DNA of 11,501 bases from the NCBI GenBank assembly GCA_020848855.1, contig JADLHH010000015.1, positions 1 through 11,501 of the forward strand, read 5' to 3'. A program made the translations under genes and the position numbers. This DNA is from Anaerolineae bacterium. GTDB taxonomy: Bacteria > Chloroflexota > Anaerolineae > Aggregatilineales > Phototrophicaceae. This document shows, piece after piece, positions 1 through 6,185 of the stretch (position 1 is its first letter; every line of letters begins with the position of its first letter). Below the pieces are notes generated by a model. It saw only the letters and a program-made list of their open reading frames with translations. It did no database searches and was not told the DNA's origin.

Positions 1-1
1 A

Positions 2-256
2 GGCTTCGGCTTTGCCGAAGATAACTCGCTCGACGAACAGCGCGACTACACCGTCAAGGCGCTGGAATTCATGAAGGAATCCGACTTCGTGTGGCTGGCG
101 TTCCTGTGGAACCTGAACTACGGTCCGCAGGCAGGCTGGGCAGCCGACAATGACAACGTGCCCTATTCGATCATCGGACCGAATTTCGTCTTCCGCCCGG
201 TCTTCGACGCGGTACGCGACTGGAACCGCACCTACGAATCCGCGCCGCCGAGCTAA
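2..256 (+). CDS. C-terminal part of a clan-A glycoside hydrolase-like protein (5' end outside window)
   Basis: The frame is open from base 2 to a TAA at 254-256 and gives the last 84 residues of a larger protein. What can be seen is the end of a (beta/alpha)8 barrel: a helix with DEQRDYTVKALEF, a strand with VWLAFLWNLNYG, a short loop, then a closing helix containing RPVFDAVRDW. The same order (DEATQARN helix, VGLMSAIYIA strand, RPAYIDLANM helix) appears at the end of the next gene, so the two are probably tandem paralogues. In clan GH-A enzymes the nucleophile Glu lies just before this region, here beyond the window edge. It is likely secreted and acts on a polysaccharide or glycoside; the substrate cannot be told. 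The family is inferred from resemblance to the neighbour, as no catalytic residue is in view. Confidence 0.7.
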   Translation, partial: GFGFAEDNSLDEQRDYTVKALEFMKESDFVWLAFLWNLNYGPQAGWAADNDNVPYSIIGPNFVFRPVFDAVRDWNRTYESAPPS

Positions 257-263
257 CAAAACG

Positions 264-399
264 CCCCTCACCCTGCAACCTTCGGTTGCCGTCCCTCTCC
301 CACGCAGGCGGGGAGAGGGATACGCGGCAGTCAAAACCCCTCTCCCCATTTATGTGGGAGAGGGGCAGAGCAAACCGCAGGTTTGCGCGGGGTGAGGGG
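264..399. repeat. Mosaic palindromic intergenic repeat
   Basis: This is a nested, nearly symmetric element. Outer arms are CCCCTCACCC (264-273) and GGGTGAGGGG (390-399), which pair perfectly. Inside each arm sits a small hairpin: GCAACC-TTC-GGTTGC (275-289) on the left and GCAAACC-GCA-GGTTTGC (370-386) on the right. Inside those are two G-rich hairpins, CCCTCTCCC (293-301) with GGGAGAGGG (311-319), and CCCCTCTCCC (337-346) with GGGAGAGGGG (356-365). It lies between two same-strand hydrolase genes and could fold strongly in RNA, so it may act as a processing or termination structure. It lacks a terminal T run, so it is not a classic intrinsic terminator. Long runs of the reading frame through it are incidental. 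Confidence 0.8.
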
Positions 400-402
400 T
401 CT

Positions 403-422
403 GGGCGCACAGCCACACGCCC
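403..422. repeat. Short GGGCG/CGCCC hairpin next to the mosaic repeat
   Basis: GGGCG at 403-407 pairs with CGCCC at 418-422 around a 10-nt loop, followed directly by CTACGGAG. The last bases form the probable Shine-Dalgarno sequence of the next gene. It adjoins the larger palindromic repeat ending at 399 and looks like a second small repetitive unit. Its copy number in the genome is unknown from this window. Confidence 0.45.
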
Positions 423-438
423 CTACGGAGACCCTACC

Positions 439-1659
439 CTGTCGACTCCTCTCCCCCGCCGCCTGAAAACCCTGCTGTCCGTCGCCGTGCTGCTGGTCGG
501 CATGGCGCTGATGCTGAGTGTGCCGCTCTCGTCCGCCGACGCCTTCAGGGGTTTCGCCGTCACCGACCCGCCGTTCACACCGCTGACCTACGGCATTCAG
601 GCGTTCCTGTGGTGGGATCACGGCTTCGCCGGGCGCGACATGGACTGGATTCGGCTGATGGTCTTCAGCCACGTCAAGCAGACCTTCGCCTGGGACGACA
701 TCCAGCCGGAACGCGATACGTGGAGCATCGACCGCGCCGACGCGCTGCTGGGTGAGCTGGAGCGGCGCGGATTGAAGGTCGTCGCGCGGCTGACCAACAC
801 ACCCGAATGGGCACACCCGGCGCTCGGCGCACGCGTGCGCGACGACTTCATCGACGCGCCGCCCGACGACTTCGCCGACTATGCCCGCTTCTGCGGCGTG
901 CTCGCTGAGCGTTATAAGGGGCGGATCGCCGCGTACCAGGTGTGGAACGAGCCGAATCTGAGCCGCGAATGGGGCAACCGCCTGCCGGACGCCACCGCTT
1001 ACGTGGCGCTGCTCAAGGGGTGCAGCGAAGCCATCCGCGCCGCCGACCCCGCAGCGATCATCATCTCGGCGGGTCTCGCGCCAACCGGCACCTACGACGA
1101 GACCGCCACCCCCGACGACCTCTATCTGCAAGCCATGTACGATGCCGGTTTCCAGCAGTACGTCGATGCCGTTGGGCTGCACGCGCCGGGCTACTCCGCC
1201 CCGGAAGTCGACCCGGCGGACGGCGTGGGCGGGCATCGCTTCTTCACCTTTCGCCACGTCGAAGACCTGCGGCGGATCATGGTCGCCAACGGCGACGCCG
1301 CCCATCAGGTCGCGCTGCTGGAAGTCGGCTGGACGACCGACCAGCAGAACCCGGATTACGCCTGGTTCGCCGTCGATGAAGCGACGCAGGCGCGCAATCT
1401 GGTCGCCGCGTACCGCTACGCCGCCGAAAACTGGCGTCCCTGGGTCGGGCTGATGTCGGCGATCTACATCGCCAGCCCGGACTGGACGCCGGCAAACGAA
1501 GAATGGTGGTGGTCAATCACCACGCCGCAAGGGTATACTCGCCCGGCATATATCGATCTGGCGAATATGGCGAAATACTGCGGCGACCGCCTCATCCCGG
1601 CGCGCGCGCCCGACAGCCCGGAGGCGCTTGGACTTGTCCCCGTCGATCCTTGCGATTAG
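439..1659 (+). CDS. Secreted clan-A (GH39/GH5-like) glycoside hydrolase
   Basis: A (beta/alpha)8-barrel hydrolase. Counting from the chosen start (406 aa), the acid/base is Glu171 in VWNEPN and the nucleophile is Glu295 in LLEVGWTT, the two-glutamate layout of clan GH-A retaining enzymes. The N-terminus looks like a signal peptide: PRRLK, then a hydrophobic stretch (LLSVAVLLVGMALMLSVPL), then SSADA as a likely cleavage site, so the enzyme is probably exported. Substrate is unknown; GH39-like beta-xylosidase or a related activity is possible. The frame is open upstream to an ATG at 286, but that ATG lies inside the palindromic repeat and would add about 50 unlikely residues before the signal peptide. 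The CTG at 439 with ACGGAG ending 8 nt upstream fits better. An ATG at 508 would remove the basic n-region. The start is the weakest part of this call. The end overlaps the next gene. Confidence 0.85.
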   Translation: MSTPLPRRLKTLLSVAVLLVGMALMLSVPLSSADAFRGFAVTDPPFTPLTYGIQAFLWWDHGFAGRDMDWIRLMVFSHVKQTFAWDDIQPERDTWSIDRADALLGELERRGLKVVARLTNTPEWAHPALGARVRDDFIDAPPDDFADYARFCGVLAERYKGRIAAYQVWNEPNLSREWGNRLPDATAYVALLKGCSEAIRAADPAAIIISAGLAPTGTYDETATPDDLYLQAMYDAGFQQYVDAVGLHAPGYSAPEVDPADGVGGHRFFTFRHVEDLRRIMVANGDAAHQVALLEVGWTTDQQNPDYAWFAVDEATQARNLVAAYRYAAENWRPWVGLMSAIYIASPDWTPANEEWWWSITTPQGYTRPAYIDLANMAKYCGDRLIPARAPDSPEALGLVPVDPCD

Positions 1660-2140
1660 CTACTTCTTTCACCTGCTGGCGACCATCGTGTGGATTGGCG
1701 GGCTGGTGCTGCTGGTGGTGCTGGTGCTGCCGGAAGCGCGCCGCGTGCTGGGCACGAATCGGGAATTCTACGCGCTGCTCACGCGCCTGCGCCGCCGCTT
1801 CATGCCGATGACCAACCTCAGCCTGGCGGTGCTGGTCGTGACCGGGCTTGTGCAAATGGCCGGTGATTCACATTACGATGGCGTGCTACAATTCACCAAC
1901 GAATGGTCGCGGGTGATCCTGCTCAAGCATGTCGCCGTCGCCGGGATGTTCATCTGCGGGCTGGCGCTCCAGTACTGGGTCGCTCCGGCGCTGGAACGAG
2001 CTTCGCTGCTGGTCGAAAAAGCGAAGGGCGACCCGGCGGAACTGGATCAGTTACAGAAACGGGAAGCGCGGCTGACGTGGGTCAACGTCGGGCTGGGCGT
2101 GCTGGTGCTGGGCTTCACCGCCTGGGCGACCGCCTTGTAA
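1634..2140 (+). CDS. Four-helix membrane protein, CopD-like
   Basis: A small integral membrane protein of 168 aa with four hydrophobic helices: near the N-terminus (HLLATIVWIGGLVLLVVLVL), around residues 57-78, around 93-118, and at the C-terminus (VNVGLGVLVLGFTAWATAL). Histidines near the membrane in HLLATIVWIGG and LLKHVAVAGM, with the conserved-looking WIGG, resemble the CopD/copper-export membrane family (PF05425), whose members are linked to copper or heme handling. That role is by family only. A TTG at 1628 is also in frame, but GGAGG at 1620-1624 is only 3 nt away; TTG 1634 has 9 nt spacing and is preferred. It overlaps the hydrolase gene by 26 nt in another frame, which suggests translational coupling. 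Confidence 0.75.
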   Translation: MSPSILAISYFFHLLATIVWIGGLVLLVVLVLPEARRVLGTNREFYALLTRLRRRFMPMTNLSLAVLVVTGLVQMAGDSHYDGVLQFTNEWSRVILLKHVAVAGMFICGLALQYWVAPALERASLLVEKAKGDPAELDQLQKREARLTWVNVGLGVLVLGFTAWATAL

Positions 2141-2144
2141 CGAA

Positions 2145-2297
2145 AGTGCTGAGTGCCGAGTACTGAGTGCTGAGTCAAGGCTCGGTACGTCGTAGGCACG
2201 GTTCGCTGCTTCGATCTGGAATGAATATTCTTGCTGGACGATGACAAAATTTATGAATGCGTTCTTCCCCGGCACTCAGCACTCGGCACTCAGCACT
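2145..2297. repeat. Element with inverted terminal arrays of a GAGTGCT-type heptamer
   Basis: The left end (2145-2175) is about four tandem copies of a 7-nt unit of the type GAGTGCT/GAGTGCC/GAGTACT. The right end (2274-2297) holds the same array in reverse orientation (CACTCAG/CACTCGG). The reverse complement of 2274-2297 matches 2145-2168 at 23 of 24 positions, the one difference being A at 2162. The core (2176-2273) is more AT-rich than the genes and has no convincing ORF; it contains the palindrome GAATATTC at 2223-2230. The element fills almost the whole gap between two genes and ends directly at the AGGAG ribosome binding site (2298-2302) of the glycosyltransferase. It resembles a small non-autonomous repeat, with no transposase gene nearby. 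Confidence 0.8.
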
Positions 2298-2308
2298 AGG
2301 AGTTCTGC

Positions 2309-4324
2309 TTGTCTAACCGTGTGAGTTATTCCCTGGCGGTTGCATTGCTGCTGTTGGGAGCGGTACTCCGCTTCACCAACCTCGCCACCCTGCCCGCCGG
2401 GTTCAGCGGCAGCGAAATCAACAACATCCGCATCGCCGAAACCGTCCGTCAGGGGCGGGTCGAGGTGTTCTACAACCTGCGCGGCGAAGGGCGCGAGGGC
2501 TTGTATCAGGCTGCCGTCACCGCCGTGACCACCCCCGGCAGCGGCATCATCGGCTACCGAATCCTGTCGGTGTGGCTCGGCTTGCTCACGCTGGCGCTGG
2601 TCTACGTGCTGGGCACGCGGCTGTTCGGCAGCCTGGCGGGGCTGGCGTCGATGGCGCTGATGACCGTTACGATGGCGCCGATTGTGCTGTCGCGCCAGAT
2701 GTCGCCCGAAGCGCTGCTGCCGCTGTTCGTGACGGCGGTGCTGGCTGCTCTGACGCTCTCACTGCCCATCCCCGGCGCGCAGCCCATCCGGGGGTCGCGC
2801 ACGGCTGCCTTCGCCGCGCTGGGCGTGATGCTCGGCTTGGGTTTGTACGCCCACCCGATCAGTCTGGTAGTCACGCTGTTCAGCATGGTGTTCATCGCCA
2901 GCATCATTCTGGTGCGGCGTCCGCTCACCCGGCGCACGATTAGCTTCACCTGGTTCGCATTGGTGATCATGATCGTGATCGCCATGCCGTATGTTATTTC
3001 CAGCCTGCAGCACCCGGAACTGGCGGCGGCGCGGCGGCTGCTGGTCGAAGACCCGTCGAAATCGTTCGTCCAGTCGTTCATCGACGGCTTCACCGGTTTG
3101 TTCCTGATCGGCGACTCCAACCCGGCGGTCAATCTCCCCAGCCGCCCATTGATCGATCTGGTCAGCGGGCTAATCATGATCGTCGGCGGGGTCGCCGCCG
3201 TGCGCGGCTGGCGCGAATCGCGCTGCTCGCTGCTGCTGACGGCGCTGGTGTTCATCGCGCCGTTCAGCCTGCACGCGCCCAACAGCCCGAACTTTGAGGC
3301 ATACGCGCCGCTGCTGCCGCTGGTGGCGCTGTTCTTCGGTCTGGGCGCGACCACGCTCTATCACAGCTTGCCCAACAACAGCCGCCGGATCGCTGCGCTG
3401 GGGCTGGTCGCGCTGTTCGCCTTCAATATCGTCTGGCTGGCGCGCGACCTTTTCACCCACTGGGCGAATCTCCCGGAGATGCAGCAGGTCTACAACACCC
3501 GGCTGGGGCAGATCGCCCACTTCATCGACACGACCGCCGACACCACACCGACGGTAATCTGCACGTCCACCCTCAAGCCGCAGATCAACCCGGTCACCCT
3601 GACCGACACGCAGCTTATCGCCCTGATGATGCACCGCCAGAACGCCGTGCTGCGCTATGCCGACTGCGGCTCGGCGCTGATCCTGACTGAAGGCGGCGAG
3701 CACGAGCAGGTGATCCTGCTGGAACCGAGCGGGTTCGCGGGCGTGAACCCATATTTGCAGAACTGGCTGGAACTGGGCAGCGTGCTCGACCGCCCGGATG
3801 TGCCTGCCGGGACGGTGATCGACCTGCGCGTCGCCGACGCGCTCGCCACCCGCATCGGCGGCTTCATGACGACCGCGCCGATCATGTTCGACCCGCAGGC
3901 GACCGAAACTGCCGAAGTCGTGCCGCCGCCGGTGCGCTTCGGCGGCAACGTGACGTTCCTCGGCTACGAGCATAGCTGGGCGAATGTCTATCGCCCCGGC
4001 GACGTGGTCCCGGTCGTGACCTACTGGCGCGTTGATGGTGTCGTGCCGCCCGACCTGCGCCTGTTCACGCATATCCTGTCCGACCCAACCAACATCGTCG
4101 CCCAGAACGACCCCAGCAGCGTGGTCGCGTCGCAGCTTCTCCCGCGCGACATCTTCATACAGGTGACGTACGTCCAGCTTCCGCGCCGCATCCTGGAGGG
4201 GACCTACAGCCTCTCGGTCGGCGCGTACCCGGAAAGCACCGGCATCCGGCTGCCCGTCTTCCAGGGAGACCAGCCGCGCGGCGCGCGGCTGTTCGTGGGA
4301 CAGATCACGGTACAGGACAGCTAG
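2309..4324 (+). CDS. GT39/ArnT-like GT-C membrane glycosyltransferase with C-terminal beta-sandwich domain
   Basis: A polytopic membrane protein of 671 aa. It begins with a hydrophobic helix (SLAVALLLLGAVLRF), followed by the first outer loop LPAGFSGSEINNIRIAETVRQG. In the PMT/ArnT-like GT-C superfamily this loop carries the catalytic acidic pair; here the usual Asp-Glu reads Ser-Glu (Glu36). About ten further hydrophobic segments run to roughly residue 375, then a soluble region follows. The final part (about 545-665: VTFLGYEHSW, VVTYWRVDG, RLFTHILSD, GTYSLSVGAYP) reads as a beta-sandwich of the kind seen at the ends of such enzymes in Chloroflexota. It probably moves a sugar from a polyprenyl-phosphate donor to a lipid or protein outside the membrane; donor and acceptor are unknown. 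Start is TTG with AGGAG (2298-2302) 6 nt upstream. The next gene follows after 2 nt, so they are probably cotranscribed. Confidence 0.82.
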   Translation: MSNRVSYSLAVALLLLGAVLRFTNLATLPAGFSGSEINNIRIAETVRQGRVEVFYNLRGEGREGLYQAAVTAVTTPGSGIIGYRILSVWLGLLTLALVYVLGTRLFGSLAGLASMALMTVTMAPIVLSRQMSPEALLPLFVTAVLAALTLSLPIPGAQPIRGSRTAAFAALGVMLGLGLYAHPISLVVTLFSMVFIASIILVRRPLTRRTISFTWFALVIMIVIAMPYVISSLQHPELAAARRLLVEDPSKSFVQSFIDGFTGLFLIGDSNPAVNLPSRPLIDLVSGLIMIVGGVAAVRGWRESRCSLLLTALVFIAPFSLHAPNSPNFEAYAPLLPLVALFFGLGATTLYHSLPNNSRRIAALGLVALFAFNIVWLARDLFTHWANLPEMQQVYNTRLGQIAHFIDTTADTTPTVICTSTLKPQINPVTLTDTQLIALMMHRQNAVLRYADCGSALILTEGGEHEQVILLEPSGFAGVNPYLQNWLELGSVLDRPDVPAGTVIDLRVADALATRIGGFMTTAPIMFDPQATETAEVVPPPVRFGGNVTFLGYEHSWANVYRPGDVVPVVTYWRVDGVVPPDLRLFTHILSDPTNIVAQNDPSSVVASQLLPRDIFIQVTYVQLPRRILEGTYSLSVGAYPESTGIRLPVFQGDQPRGARLFVGQITVQDS

Positions 4325-4326
4325 AC

Positions 4327-5319
4327 ATGTTCGAGATCGTGTTTCTGGGCACGTCGGCATCCGCGCCGTCGATTCACCGGGGCTTGCCGGCGCAGGCGGT
4401 GCTGGCGGGCGAGCACCGCTTCCTGATCGACTGCGGCGAGGGCACGCAGCGCCAGATTTTGCGCAGCGGCATCGGCTTCAAGCGCTTGAACCACATTCTG
4501 CTGACCCACGCCCACCTCGACCACATCCTCGGCTTGGGCGGGCTGGTCTCGACCTTCGCCCGCTGGGAGAACATCGAGGAGCTGAACATCTTCGGCGGGC
4601 GGGCGACGCTGGAGCGCGTCAAGGCGCTGCTGTTCGGCGTCGTGCTGGACTACGAGCGCCTGCCGATTCAGATTCATCTGGTCGATTTGCAGCCGGGCGT
4701 GATCCTGCAAGCCAAAGACTTCACGGTGAGCGCCTTTCCGGTCACGCACCGGGGCAGCGGCAATTTCGGCTTCATTTTTCAGGAGCGCTCGCACCGCCCG
4801 TTTCTGGTCGAGAAAGCCGAAGCGCTCGGCATCCCGGCGGGACCGGAGCGCGGGCAGTTGGTTGCCGGGCAGACGATCGCGCTGAAAGACGGGCGCACGA
4901 TCACGCCGGAGATGGTGCTGGGCGACGAAGTGCGCGGGGCGAAGCTCGTCCACATCGGCGACATCGGGCGGCTGGACAACGTGCGCGAATACGTCGCCGA
5001 CGCCGACGCGCTGGTGATCGAATCGACCTTTCTGGACGACGAGGGCGAGACGGCGAACGCCTTCGGGCACATCACGGCGCGGCAGGCGGCGGCGCTGGCG
5101 CGCGACGCCGGCGTTAAGACGCTGATTCTGACGCACATTTCGCGGCGCTATCCCGAATCGCGCGTGCGCGAGGAAGCGCAGAGCGTCTTCGCCAACACCT
5201 ACGTCGCCCGCGACCTGGATCATTACGTCGTCTACCGGGATCGCCCGGTCGAGAAGCTGACGCCAGAGATGATCCGCGCCCGAAACGAAGCGCAGGGCAG
5301 CGAAACGGAAGCGGATTAA
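4327..5319 (+). CDS. rnz: Ribonuclease Z (tRNA 3'-end endonuclease)
   Basis: A 330-aa metallo-beta-lactamase-fold nuclease that cuts precursor tRNA 3' of the discriminator base so that CCA can be added. Visible motifs: GTSASAP (8-14), DCGEGTQRQ (35-43), the zinc site THAHLDH (His61, His63, Asp65, His66), His141 in VTHRG, Asp212 in HIGDIG, His248 in FGHITA and His270 in THISRRY. The segment FLVEKAEALGIPAGPERG corresponds to the substrate-clamping region of RNase Z, which favours this over other MBL hydrolases such as arylsulfatase or Lactonase types. Length is normal for the bacterial short form (about 300-330 aa). The ATG lies 2 nt after the glycosyltransferase stop with AGGA at 4314-4317. 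The stop is 1 nt from the stop of the convergent dinB-like gene, with no terminator between. Confidence 0.95.
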   Translation: MFEIVFLGTSASAPSIHRGLPAQAVLAGEHRFLIDCGEGTQRQILRSGIGFKRLNHILLTHAHLDHILGLGGLVSTFARWENIEELNIFGGRATLERVKALLFGVVLDYERLPIQIHLVDLQPGVILQAKDFTVSAFPVTHRGSGNFGFIFQERSHRPFLVEKAEALGIPAGPERGQLVAGQTIALKDGRTITPEMVLGDEVRGAKLVHIGDIGRLDNVREYVADADALVIESTFLDDEGETANAFGHITARQAAALARDAGVKTLILTHISRRYPESRVREEAQSVFANTYVARDLDHYVVYRDRPVEKLTPEMIRARNEAQGSETEAD

Positions 5320-5320
5320 G

Positions 5321-5776
5321 CTAGCGCTGCTCCCACAACTGGCGCGTAATCTGGGCGTGACCCAGATGCAAGCCGAGGTGTTCCAGCGCGTGCAGCAGCG
5401 CCCAGCCTTTCGTGGCGGGCTTGCCGTCGAAGACGACTGAGCTGGTCACCGCGAAATCTGCCAGCGACAGGCGTTCCAGCCCGGCGCGCGCGTAATCTTC
5501 GAGCGCAGCGAAACGCGCCTTCAGTTGGTCGTGGCTCAAGCCCTTCGCCTGAAACTCCGCCGCGCGGTTGCGGTTGGATGGATCATCCAGCGCCGCATCG
5601 CCGATCCAGAAGCGCGACGAGCCGGTCACGTGGACGACCAGCACCACAAACGAGTTCATGTCCGCGCCGGGAACCCAGTCGAGCGCTTCGGCGGGCAGGT
5701 CGTCAAACGCGGCGATGAAGTCGCGGTCTAAAGTTTGCAGCCGTTCGAGATAATCCACGAAGAACTGTTCCATCAT
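5321..5776 (-). CDS. DinB-like four-helix metal-binding protein
   Basis: A 151-aa protein of the DinB/YfiT-like fold. The expected metal triad is present: His49 in VVHVTGSSRFW, then His133 and His137 in HALEHLGLHLGH. The helical N-terminus (YLERLQTLDRDF, LPAEALDWVPG) and the C-terminal TRQLWEQ fit the family (PF12867-type). Members include bacillithiol- or mycothiol-dependent transferases and many proteins of unknown function, so no reaction is assigned. ATGATG gives two possible starts (5776 and 5773); AGGAG at 5786-5782 is 5 nt from the first and 8 nt from the second, so the second may be used. Directly upstream, 31 nt away, lies a relic of an aarF 3' end on the same strand, suggesting the gene once followed aarF in an operon. 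Confidence 0.85.
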   Translation of the reverse strand: MMEQFFVDYLERLQTLDRDFIAAFDDLPAEALDWVPGADMNSFVVLVVHVTGSSRFWIGDAALDDPSNRNRAAEFQAKGLSHDQLKARFAALEDYARAGLERLSLADFAVTSSVVFDGKPATKGWALLHALEHLGLHLGHAQITRQLWEQR

Positions 5777-5807
5777 AGTTTCTCCTAATCACCCTCCGAG
5801 GGGGCGC

Positions 5808-5846
5808 TCACTCCTCCGTGAAATATAACGCCGCCCGCATCACCGC
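5808..5846 (-). pseudogene. Relic of the 3' end of aarF (last 12 codons including stop)
   Basis: Read on the minus strand this segment encodes VMRAALYFTEE followed by TGA, against VMLVALYFTGE and TGA at the end of the intact aarF at 6524. On DNA, 5808-5846 and 6524-6562 agree at 31 of 39 positions without gaps. Eight of the eleven aligned sense codons encode the same residue, several through different synonymous codons, so both copies were probably coding when they diverged. Similarity fades beyond about 5846 and cannot be followed reliably. The relic lies between dinB and the toxin-antitoxin cassette, in the orientation of aarF and dinB. Confidence 0.7.
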
Positions 5847-5864
5847 GTATCAGCATAACCCCGA

Positions 5865-5896
5865 TTGAGAGTAAAGGGAATTTCCCGTGCTATACT
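5865..5896 (+). promoter_or_regulatory. Probable promoter of the toxin-antitoxin cassette
   Basis: TATACT at 5891-5896 is preceded by TG at 5888-5889, giving an extended -10 (TGCTATACT). A TTGAGA at 5865-5870 is close to a -35 consensus, but its 20-nt spacer is long, so the extended -10 probably carries most of the activity. The box is 25 nt upstream of the antitoxin ATG, leaving a leader of roughly 20 nt that contains AGGAG at 5911-5915. Confidence 0.5.
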
Positions 5897-5902
5897 AGGG
5901 AA
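5876..5902. promoter_or_regulatory. Candidate autoregulatory operator around the -10 box
   Basis: GGGAA (5876-5880) and TTCCC (5882-5886) form an inverted repeat around a single T, and another GGGAA half-site lies at 5898-5902 just downstream of the -10. The TTCCC and the second GGGAA bracket the -10 hexamer. Type II antitoxins commonly repress their own promoter through such palindromes, so a binding site is plausible. The assignment is by position only. Confidence 0.35.
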
Positions 5903-5921
5903 TGTGAGTAAGGAGACCTGA

Positions 5922-6185
5922 ATGACACTCAAGAACCAGAATCGAGTACAGGTGCGGATTTCGTTCGCGCATGTAGGCGATAAGCTAGTTATGGACAAGT
6001 TTACAGAGCAGCTCTACGCGCTGATTTCGGATTCGTTTCCTGATGCGAAATCCGATATTGATATTGAGATCGAAGACGATGACTACGATCTCGTACAAAA
6101 CTTCCGCGAGAGTTGGGCGGACGCGATGGAAGGTCGGACTATAAGCCGCGAAGAATTTCGCCGTCGCATGTCCGATAATGCCTAA
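5922..6185 (+). CDS. Probable type II antitoxin
   Basis: A small acidic protein of 87 aa. It has a beta-like N-terminus (RVQVRISFAHVGD), a helix (DKFTEQLYALISDSF), a strongly acidic stretch (DIDIEIEDDDYD), and a C-terminal tail with SWADAMEGRTISREEFRRRM. The W-x-x-A-x-x-G-x-T-I-S-x-x-E-F pattern resembles the toxin-binding tail of antitoxins paired with RelE-like toxins. No helix-turn-helix is obvious. The toxin ATG (6178-6180) overlaps the end of this gene, which ends at 6185; this is a usual coupling in such operons. ATG has AGGAG 6 nt upstream. GC is visibly lower than in neighbouring genes, suggesting acquisition by transfer. Function is inferred mainly from the downstream toxin. Confidence 0.65.
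   Translation: MTLKNQNRVQVRISFAHVGDKLVMDKFTEQLYALISDSFPDAKSDIDIEIEDDDYDLVQNFRESWADAMEGRTISREEFRRRMSDNA

Noticed and set aside
264..399. Rho-independent terminator after the first hydrolase
   Set aside because: Strong stems exist but no T run follows any of them on either strand.
286..438. N-terminal extension of the hydrolase from ATG 286
   Set aside because: The ATG is within a palindromic repeat and the encoded residues (MPSLSHAGGERDTRQ and on) are repeat-derived, placed before a clear signal peptide.
331..1305. 324-codon open frame on the minus strand
   Set aside because: Antisense to the hydrolase with its catalytic motifs and running through the repeat; no support.
2231..2259. Promoter inside the heptamer element for the glycosyltransferase
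   Set aside because: TTGCTG with TATGAA at 15 nt spacing is too weak to call in AT-rich sequence.
2145..2297. CRISPR-like array
   Set aside because: The units are 7 nt, contiguous and inverted, with no spacers and no cas genes.
3170..4360. 396-codon open frame on the minus strand
   Set aside because: Antisense shadow of the glycosyltransferase; composition is Arg/His/Gln-rich with no recognisable motif.
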